From Desulfobulbaceae bacterium (GTDB taxonomy: Bacteria; Desulfobacterota; Desulfobulbia; Desulfobulbales; SURF-16): a DNA stretch of 64,000 bases. The stretch lies in assembly GCA_002868945.1 (NCBI GenBank), contig PKTX01000006.1, positions 133,801-197,800 of the forward strand, written 5' to 3'. The position numbers and the translations under genes were made by a program. The notes under the pieces were generated by a model. The model did not search any database, was not told the DNA's origin, and was given only the letters and a program-made list of their open reading frames with translations. Position 1 is the stretch's first letter, and every line of letters begins with the position of its first letter. Below, one piece after another: positions 57,063-64,000 of the stretch.

Positions 57063-57989
57063 CTATAATTCTATTTCCATGCCCTCGCGGGCAAAGAAGA
57101 TGCGGGGTTCATCGGCGGAGCCGTCCTGGCAGTAGATGTCGGCCAGGGCGTCGTACTGATCGTCGGTGCGGATCGGTTCATGGTGGAAAAGGGCCAGGGA
57201 CTTGACCTTGGCCCGCTTGGCCTGGGCAATGGCAAATTCAATGGAGCTGTGCCCCCAGCCCTGTTTGCCGGCCGCATACTCCGCGGCAGTGTACTGGCTG
57301 TCATGGATGAGCAGGTCTGCTCCGGCAATAAAGTTTTCAACGGCCTGGTTCTGCTCGGCCGCCACCTGGGCCCCTTCCTCGGCCATCATCTCATCATAGG
57401 CCGGATCCTGCGGGTCGCTGACAAAGACATTGGCAAAGGGTTCGGTGTCATAGGCCGTGCAGAAGACCTTGTCCTTGTATTCAAAGCGATAGCCCAGACA
57501 GAGGATGGGGTGGTTGAGGTACTTGGTGGTGAGTTTGATGCCGTCGCCCAGGTCGAGGCTGCCCTCCTTGAGGGGGAAGTATTTGATCTCGGCGCCCAGT
57601 TCCACCTCCCGTACCGGAAAATAGCGATAGGTGAGCTGGCCGCCGACGATCTTTTCCAGGGTGTCCTTTTCATAGGAAACCGGGCCGCATACCTTGACCT
57701 TGGTGCCGGGGATATAGAGGGGCGTGAAAAAGGGAAAGCCCATGATGTGGTCCCAATGGGTATGGGTCAGGTATATTTCCGTCTTGATGGGGCCGTTGGG
57801 CAGGTCATGGGCCATCATATAGTTGCCCAGTTCCCGCAGGCCGGAACCGGCATCAATAATGATGAGGCGATTAAGCTCAGGGAAGCGGAGCTCGATGCAG
57901 GCGGTGTTGCCGCCATATTTCATGGTGAGCGGGCCGGGACAGGGGATGGAGCCGCGCACGCCCCAGAATTTTATTTTCATCATGGCCAT
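57063..57989 (-). CDS. MBL-fold metallo-hydrolase
   Basis: KIKFWGVRGSIPCPGPLTMKYGGNTACIEL; IYLTHTHWDHIMGFPFF; LLIHDSQYTAAEY. Confidence 0.9.
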   Translation of the reverse strand: MAMMKIKFWGVRGSIPCPGPLTMKYGGNTACIELRFPELNRLIIIDAGSGLRELGNYMMAHDLPNGPIKTEIYLTHTHWDHIMGFPFFTPLYIPGTKVKVCGPVSYEKDTLEKIVGGQLTYRYFPVREVELGAEIKYFPLKEGSLDLGDGIKLTTKYLNHPILCLGYRFEYKDKVFCTAYDTEPFANVFVSDPQDPAYDEMMAEEGAQVAAEQNQAVENFIAGADLLIHDSQYTAAEYAAGKQGWGHSSIEFAIAQAKRAKVKSLALFHHEPIRTDDQYDALADIYCQDGSADEPRIFFAREGMEIEL

Positions 57990-58060
57990 ACCTTGAGGGA
58001 GTCTGCATTCGCAGGTGTCGATGTGGGGTGCTGTCTGTTCATCTGCCGCACGGACACGAG

Positions 58061-58945
58061 TCAGCGGCTAACCTGGAGAAAGACCTGGGCCTTTTGGACC
58101 TCCAGCTCCACGGTTTTGTAGAGGGCGGCAACCGCATGCCAGTCGTGGCCGCTGTCATCGATAATCTGCTGTACCTGGGTCGGTTCCTGAAAAAGATCGC
58201 CGGCTGAGCCGATCTCAAAGAGGTTGGCATAGAGATTGGCCAGGGCCACGGTCTTGACCAGGGGTCTGTTGGCCTCGGTGGCCTTGAGCGGTGTGTGGTG
58301 GTGCCAGAGCGTTTCAATCATGTTATCATTGAGCTGCCATTTGCGGGCAATAATTCTGCCGGTGGTCCGGTGGTCAAAGCCGAAGATCATGGTCTCGGCC
58401 CGCAGCAGTGAGCAGCGTTGCAGGTTGCAGAGCTCCAGGACCTTGCGGTAATCATCAGGGAAGCAGTTGCTCAAGGGGATCTTGCCGAGGTCGTGGAGGA
58501 GGCCGGCCACAAAGAATTCTTCCCGCTGGGCCAGGGGGATGTCGGCCAGGCCGGCAATGGATTTGGCCGTGGCACCGACGCAGATGGAGTGGGCCAGGAA
58601 TTGATCCATGGAGAGGCACTCCATGCCCTCGCGGCCGACGCTGCCCAGAATGGCCGTGGACAGGGCCAGGTTCTTCACCGTATTGATGCCCAGCATGATA
58701 ATGGCCCTGGTCAGTGTGGTGATCTGGTTGGGCAGTGAATAGTAGGCCGAGTTGATCAGCTTCAGGACCTGGCCGGTGAGGACCGGATCAAGGGAAATGA
58801 CGCGGTTGAGATCATTGGGCGAGGTGGTGGGTTGATTGCAGACCTCAAGAACCTTGGTGACCGTGGTCGACAGACTGGGCATCCGGTCGATATATTTACG
58901 AATTTTATCGAGGTATTGTTGAGTGACGACGTTGATTTCTGGCAT
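58061..58945 (-). CDS. HDOD domain protein
   Basis: MPSLSTTVTKVLEVCNQPTTSPNDLNRVISLDPVLTGQVLKLINSAYYSLPNQITTLTRAIIMLGINTVKNLALS. Confidence 0.92.
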   Translation of the reverse strand: MPEINVVTQQYLDKIRKYIDRMPSLSTTVTKVLEVCNQPTTSPNDLNRVISLDPVLTGQVLKLINSAYYSLPNQITTLTRAIIMLGINTVKNLALSTAILGSVGREGMECLSMDQFLAHSICVGATAKSIAGLADIPLAQREEFFVAGLLHDLGKIPLSNCFPDDYRKVLELCNLQRCSLLRAETMIFGFDHRTTGRIIARKWQLNDNMIETLWHHHTPLKATEANRPLVKTVALANLYANLFEIGSAGDLFQEPTQVQQIIDDSGHDWHAVAALYKTVELEVQKAQVFLQVSR

Positions 58946-59279
58946 ATATCTCGTTGGGGGACACTGGGGCGAGTTGGCCTCATTTTAATATGGTTATTGA
59001 AGACCGGTCAAGAAAAGCAACAGAGAAAGACAAAAAGGGTGGGAGCAAAAAAAAGTCTCGCGCAACGCTTTTTTCATTGCCTTGACCTCTTACACCTGCC
59101 GCCGCACGCTGTCGGGGCGTTAAGTCAAACGTGGCCACTGCAAATAAAAGGCGAAATTTCGAGATGTTAACCACCTCGGGAAGTTGGCTTGCACAAGAAA
59201 AAGCCTTTTACTCGGCAACTCTTTACGGTAAAGAGACCGGGAACCCCTTTCTCTATAACAAAAAAGACAAGAAAAAATA

Positions 59280-60926
59280 ATGGCTGAAAAAAGATATGGC
59301 ATCGGCATTGATACCGGCGGCACCTATACCGATGGTGTTTTGGTTGATCTGGCTGACAACTCCGTGCTGGCAACGGCAAAAAGTCTCACCACCCACTATG
59401 AATTAAGTCGCGGCATCTCCCTGTGTCTGCGAGATATCTTGACCACCAGCAAGGTCAAGCCCCAGAATGTTGATCTGGTGGCGGTCTCCACCACCCTGGC
59501 CACCAATGCCGTGGTGGAGAACAAGGGCGACAAGGTCGGCTTGATCGTTGCCGGCTTTGCCAAGCATTTCAGTCTGCCGGTGGTCTCCACCCTCTATATC
59601 GGCGGCGGTCACAACCTGCAGGGCGAAGAGGAGGAACCCCTGGATATGGAGGCCCTGGTCCAGGCGGTCAGCGATCTCCGGGATAATGTCGACGCCTATG
59701 TGGCCTGTGCGTCCATGAGTATCAAAAATCCCACCCACGAGATGGTCATGGCCAAGGCCATCAGCATGATAGATCCCCAGCCCGTCTTCATGACCCATGA
59801 GGTCTCCCAACGGCCCGGCGTCAAGGAAAGGGCGGCCACTGCCGTGCTCAATGCCAGATTGCGGCCGGTGATGGAGGATTTTCTCATGGGCATGCAGGAC
59901 TCGCTGGTGGCCCTGGGACTGGCCCGCAACGTCATGATCATCCGCGGTGACGCCACCCCCATGAATATCGTTGACACACCGCGCCAGGCCGCCTCCACCG
60001 TGGCTTCCGGGCCCGCGGCCACGGCCTGGTACGGCCTCAGTTTCTCGCCGGATGATGATGCGGTGATTGTTGATGTGGGAGGCACCACCACTGATATAAC
60101 CATGATCCGTGCCCGTAAACCGAGCATCACCGAGGAGGGCAGTCTCATCGGCGGCTGGCAGACCCATGTGGATTCAGTGAAGATGTCCACCGTGGGGGCC
60201 GGTGGTGACAGCCATGCCGTGGTGGATAAGAAGGGGGACCTGGCGGTCGGACCCGGTCGGGTCATGCCCCTGGCCATGGCCACGGACGTGCCGCCTGTCA
60301 AGGAGTGGCTCGGCAAGGGCCTCAAATCGCGCCTGGTGGTCATCTCCCCTGATCTCACCGAAAAAGAGGCGGGCCATGATCCGGTGCTGGAGCATCTCTT
60401 CCGGCACGGTCCAGCCACTGCCGCCGGTCTGGCCGGTCATTTTGATATGGCGGAGATTACCCTGGTCAGCCATCTGCGTGATCTGGTCAAGATGCAGCTT
60501 GTCTATGAGACCGGCTTTACCCCCACCGATGCCCTGCATGTCCTGGACGAACTGGAGCTGGGTGATGGCCGTCGGGCCAGGGAGGGGGCCGACATTCTGG
60601 CGACCGAGTGCGGTTTGACGGCTGCGGATTTTGCCCGGGAGGTGCTGCGGCGCTTGGCCGAAAAGGTTGAGGTGGCTATTCTCGACCATATTCTCACGGA
60701 AGAGACAGGCAAGACGCTCTCCGGTTTTTATCCCGGCTATATGCAGAGCCCGGTGCTCGATGTGCGTTTTCACGTCAAGATGAGCCTGGTGGGCATTGGC
60801 GCGGCAGCCCGTTTTATTCTGCCCCGGGTTGCCGAACGGCTGGGGACCATGGTGGTTTTCCCGGACCACTATGAGGTGGGCAACGCCTTGGGCGCTATCC
60901 TCATGGCCGGGGCTCACAAGGAGTGA
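59280..60926 (+). CDS. Hydantoinase/oxoprolinase family protein
   Basis: YGIGIDTGGTYTDGVLVDLADNSVLATAKSLTT; VSTTLATNAVVENKGDKVGLIVAGF; AVIVDVGGTTTDITMI. Confidence 0.9.
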   Translation: MAEKRYGIGIDTGGTYTDGVLVDLADNSVLATAKSLTTHYELSRGISLCLRDILTTSKVKPQNVDLVAVSTTLATNAVVENKGDKVGLIVAGFAKHFSLPVVSTLYIGGGHNLQGEEEEPLDMEALVQAVSDLRDNVDAYVACASMSIKNPTHEMVMAKAISMIDPQPVFMTHEVSQRPGVKERAATAVLNARLRPVMEDFLMGMQDSLVALGLARNVMIIRGDATPMNIVDTPRQAASTVASGPAATAWYGLSFSPDDDAVIVDVGGTTTDITMIRARKPSITEEGSLIGGWQTHVDSVKMSTVGAGGDSHAVVDKKGDLAVGPGRVMPLAMATDVPPVKEWLGKGLKSRLVVISPDLTEKEAGHDPVLEHLFRHGPATAAGLAGHFDMAEITLVSHLRDLVKMQLVYETGFTPTDALHVLDELELGDGRRAREGADILATECGLTAADFAREVLRRLAEKVEVAILDHILTEETGKTLSGFYPGYMQSPVLDVRFHVKMSLVGIGAAARFILPRVAERLGTMVVFPDHYEVGNALGAILMAGAHKE

Positions 60927-60929
60927 GTC

Positions 60930-61118
60930 GTGCACTGCTCGTTTGATAAAGATCAGGGGCAGGGCAACGGCCTCACCGAGTTACGCCTGAAGATCGATGC
61001 GGATCTCTACCGCGCCTTTCAGCGCTGTAGTTGGATTATCATCCATGAGACGGGCCGCAATCAGCTGGATGTCATGCAGGAGATGGTGGAGGATTTCCTG
61101 CGCAAACACGGCTGTTAG
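60930..61118 (+). CDS. Small hypothetical protein
   Basis: 62 aa, begins immediately after the hydantoinase-like stop; ELRLKIDADLYRAFQRCSWIIIHETGRNQLDVMQEMVEDFLRKHGC. Confidence 0.6.
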   Translation: MHCSFDKDQGQGNGLTELRLKIDADLYRAFQRCSWIIIHETGRNQLDVMQEMVEDFLRKHGC

Positions 61119-61613
61119 CAGAAAGAGGCGCGTCACGACTTCAGGGCATATCCCTATTACGGTTCCCCATTCAGCACTGTCCTTCGACAGGGGATGGGAC
61201 CGGTCCCTGAGCCTCTCGAAGGGGCACGGCTCCCTGCTCGCTCAGTTCTGCAATGGGGATAAACAGCATGGGTACTGATCCGGATACAATATTCGAGCTA
61301 TAAAAGTTAAAAGCGGACTTGACCCCTTTTGCACTGTCTCAAGTGCCTTGAACCTGATGGATGACTGGTGCGGTGCAAGTTGCCGACACATGAGATCGAA
61401 ATACCGGGTGCTGGGAAAGAAGCCTTGATCACCGCAGGAGAACGCGACAAGTATTAACCTTCTCAAGATGGAGAAAATGGTTTTTCCATCACAAGGGAGA
61501 ATACTATCTCTTGACAAGGGCCTTTTGATGGATGACCCCTCTATCAGGATTTGCTCAAATCCACATGAAACGTCGAAGGGCCTCTAATATCGGCTCCCTC
61601 TAGGATCGGATAT

Positions 61614-62192
61614 TTATTCATGACGACCATCGTCACGAGCTAAATAGCGAACAAGACAGGAATGCAACAAAAGCCAAGTTTTGAAATTTAAGCGTGCTTC
61701 AATATTTGAATGATCAATTAAGCACTGTTTTTCGATTGAATTTATAATTGTTAAATCTATAAAAAAATCATTATCTTCACTGTCCCATCTGGGTATAAAA
61801 ACTCTTTTATAAAATTTATATTTTTTAAAATTACCAAGAATGTCGTCCGGTATATCCTGAGGTATTGGGATAAGAGGTGTAATATGTGTTAAGTGAGGTA
61901 TTTTTAATGAAGAATTTTGTGATAAATCCCTAGCTAAATCACAGGTGTTTCCTAATATAACCCAATAAGAAAATTCTTCATCAATTATTGCTACATCTCC
62001 ATCACTGTCAATATAGACAGGGTCACTTTTTAATGTGATAATGTCGCCTTGGAATAATTCCGCCCCGTCAACATCAGGGACAAAAAAATGATGGAATATT
62101 GATCCATCATTTATTAATTCCTTAATCTGTTTTCCTAATTCATTAAAATCATAAATAGGTGGCCAGCGGCCAAAATTTTCGGCAATATTCAT
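61614..62192 (-). CDS. Hypothetical protein of AT-rich cassette (third gene)
   Basis: 192 aa with ELFQGDIITLKSDPVYIDSDGDVAIIDEEFSYWVILGNTCDLARDL; ATG overlaps the previous stop by 4 nt. Confidence 0.78.
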   Translation of the reverse strand: MNIAENFGRWPPIYDFNELGKQIKELINDGSIFHHFFVPDVDGAELFQGDIITLKSDPVYIDSDGDVAIIDEEFSYWVILGNTCDLARDLSQNSSLKIPHLTHITPLIPIPQDIPDDILGNFKKYKFYKRVFIPRWDSEDNDFFIDLTIINSIEKQCLIDHSNIEARLNFKTWLLLHSCLVRYLARDDGRHE

Positions 62193-62587
62193 GTCCTTCT
62201 GTTGACCATGATTTTTTTTGTTTTGACTGGGATCTGGCTAAAAAACAGGTCAGCTTCTTTTTCAGCCTCATCATCTCCTTCAAGAAAGGCTATTTGATTT
62301 AGAATGTTAAAAGATGCAGCTATGTCATTTGTCGAACCATTAGGTAAAGTAACCGATGTTTCTACATCAGACCAGGTTGGGCTGTCAGATGAATATAACT
62401 TATTGATGATATAACTATCGCTCCCTCCCTTTGTCTCCGGGAGGCACGTGCGTGCCGTTGGTTGAAAAATAGAGCCACTATTGAGCAGAATGGCGCCACA
62501 AACTACCAGTGTTTTAGTCATATCAGAAATGGAGTATTGTGAACTTTGGTTTTGTAAAAAATTGTCATAAAGTTCTGTATTATACAT
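62189..62587 (-). CDS. Hypothetical protein of AT-rich cassette (second gene)
   Basis: 132 aa, overlapping both neighbours. Confidence 0.72.
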   Translation of the reverse strand: MYNTELYDNFLQNQSSQYSISDMTKTLVVCGAILLNSGSIFQPTARTCLPETKGGSDSYIINKLYSSDSPTWSDVETSVTLPNGSTNDIAASFNILNQIAFLEGDDEAEKEADLFFSQIPVKTKKIMVNRRT

Positions 62588-63308
62588 TATCGTACTCCGG
62601 ATTAAGTGTTTCTAAAAATTCAGGTCTCAATAAGTCAAAAAAAACCTTTAAAGAAATTTCATGCTGCTTATCTATTAATGTGACCAGTTCTACAAAAGGT
62701 ATGCTGTCTTTAGGCTCTGCAAAAGTGTCAGTATCAATTATAGAGCCAATGTATTGTTTTTCATCTCGCCGTATAGTTGTATTGTTTTGTATGTTAACTC
62801 TAGTTGTCAATTCATCATGTTCAAATATTGTGCTAATTGTTGTTTGCTTAGCAACAAGCGGTTGATCATTTAGTTTAATTGACAACGTTATCTTTTCGAA
62901 AATATCAGTTTCAAAAAAGTCGATATACCTAATTCCTATTCTCTTAAAAGATTTAACAATCCCTGATTTTTCTAGTTGCCGAATAATGTGTTGTAGAAAA
63001 GGATAAAAATTCTCTTTCCAGCCGACATAATCTCCCGAGGTGCCAAGAGAGATTACGCTTGGGCCAACACTTAATCGATAGCCCCCAGAAACTGATTGAT
63101 AGCAGGGGGCAAATTTCAATTGGGGATCATTACGCCTTATTTCTTCTGGAATCTCAGCGATCGGCAACTTTTTGAAATTTGAGAACTCTTCACGAACTAC
63201 ACTGAACAACATGCCCAGTACAGCATCGGGTGGGATTTCACTCTCAAATCGAAATTCCACGACAGCGTCAATTATTGGATCAGGTGTTATTTTTGTCGGC
63301 CTTGGCAT
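62580..63308 (-). CDS. TIGR04255-like family protein (first gene of cassette)
   Basis: MPRPTKITPDPIIDAVVEFRFESEIPPDAVLGMLFSVVREEF...KRIGIRYIDFFE; start pattern and RIGIRYIN/D motif resemble TIGR04255. Confidence 0.78.
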   Translation of the reverse strand: MPRPTKITPDPIIDAVVEFRFESEIPPDAVLGMLFSVVREEFSNFKKLPIAEIPEEIRRNDPQLKFAPCYQSVSGGYRLSVGPSVISLGTSGDYVGWKENFYPFLQHIIRQLEKSGIVKSFKRIGIRYIDFFETDIFEKITLSIKLNDQPLVAKQTTISTIFEHDELTTRVNIQNNTTIRRDEKQYIGSIIDTDTFAEPKDSIPFVELVTLIDKQHEISLKVFFDLLRPEFLETLNPEYDNV

Positions 63309-63456
63309 GAGGTGCACACTTGTTTATAGAAATTTTATCGGCATGTTGCAACAGAGCTCAAAAGTTAATTTTCGTTACGATACCAAACAATCTAATCATT
63401 GTGAATCGGATTGTGAATGAACATTCAGAGCAAAAGCCATTTCGGGAGAAGTTGTA

Positions 63457-63581
63457 ATATTCCGGGGACATAATATCAATTAGCCGAGTGAGCAATCAAG
63501 AGATAAGGGGGCAGGTTCACTTTTGTCTTTTGTCTGGTTCCATCATGCCGGGTTTGGACATATTCCGGAGACATAATACCA
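63457..63581. repeat. Two direct copies of a 22-bp motif
   Basis: ATATTCCGGGGACATAATATCA (63457-63478) and ATATTCCGGAGACATAATACCA (63560-63581), 20/22 identical. Confidence 0.75.
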
Positions 63582-64000
63582 GTTCTTGGCATCCCTTCGG
63601 AAATTGCTGGTTTGACCGGGGTGTATAATCGTGCACGCTACTGCGTAACCAAGAACCTGACAACCTATTTCCTGCTGTTGGTGGTGTTTGTGTGTGTCCT
63701 GCTAAGCAGAACGAAGAAACAGTGCGGCGCGATTGCGACCCATAATGGCCGGTGCCGAAAAAATTCTATAGAGCCCGCAGGGCACCTTATTACAGTTCCC
63801 ATCCAGCCCTGAACTCGTAGTGGCTCGGCAAAGGGATTTGAATTGCACCCCAAGGGCACTTCCGCTGGGCGCAGCATGTCTGAACACCCGCATATTCAAC
63901 GCATCAGCAAACAGTTGTAAATTTGGTTATTGAAATTCCCAAAATGGATCATTGGTCCATTCATTCGGCATACCCATATGAGCCCGGCTGACTTCCGGAA

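Noticed and set aside
63612-63899. Short ORFs at the right end (63612-63812 +, 63665-63877 -, 63702-63899 -)
   Set aside because: Mutually overlapping, no motifs, located in repeat-like sequence.
1-64000. CRISPR arrays, tRNA and rRNA genes
   Set aside because: No regularly spaced direct-repeat array or recognisable tRNA/rRNA sequence was seen by eye; a tRNAscan/Infernal run would be decisive.

Overview
This 64 kb window is GC-rich and reads as a bacterial chromosome of deltaproteobacterial (Desulfobulbales-like) character; that placement is inferred from gene content only. Most of it is housekeeping: a DUF1186 protein, TrmO, MutY, FtsH, Dus, a Zn/Mn-type ABC transporter, RimO, the F0 part of ATP synthase, HemL, LptF/G, GAPDH, GlgA, AroC, AroK, an MFS exporter, TlpA-like thioredoxin, SpmAB-like permease, MBL hydrolase and a hydantoinase-like protein. 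Less ordinary regions are: (1) a tightly overlapping 11-gene minus-strand operon at about 26.8-37.5 kb, combining two complete ketosynthases, two catalytic-Cys-less ketosynthase-like half proteins, an ACP, two acyltransferases, a GT2-DUF2062 protein, an acyl/aryl-CoA-ligase-like protein, a B12-type radical SAM and a SPASM radical SAM; (2) an AT-rich three-gene cassette at about 61.6-63.3 kb built around a TIGR04255-like protein, flanked by repeat debris; (3) a family of dispersed intergenic elements with GG(T/CC)ATCTTGAATWATT termini that share internal modules with a separate MITE-like element at 54.86-55.10 kb; (4) an in-frame amber codon at codon 35 of a PAS-histidine kinase; and (5) a 1412-aa PPDK-like protein with a very large unexplained N-terminal region. 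No CRISPR array, rRNA or tRNA was recognised. No database search was possible; product names come from motif recognition by eye.
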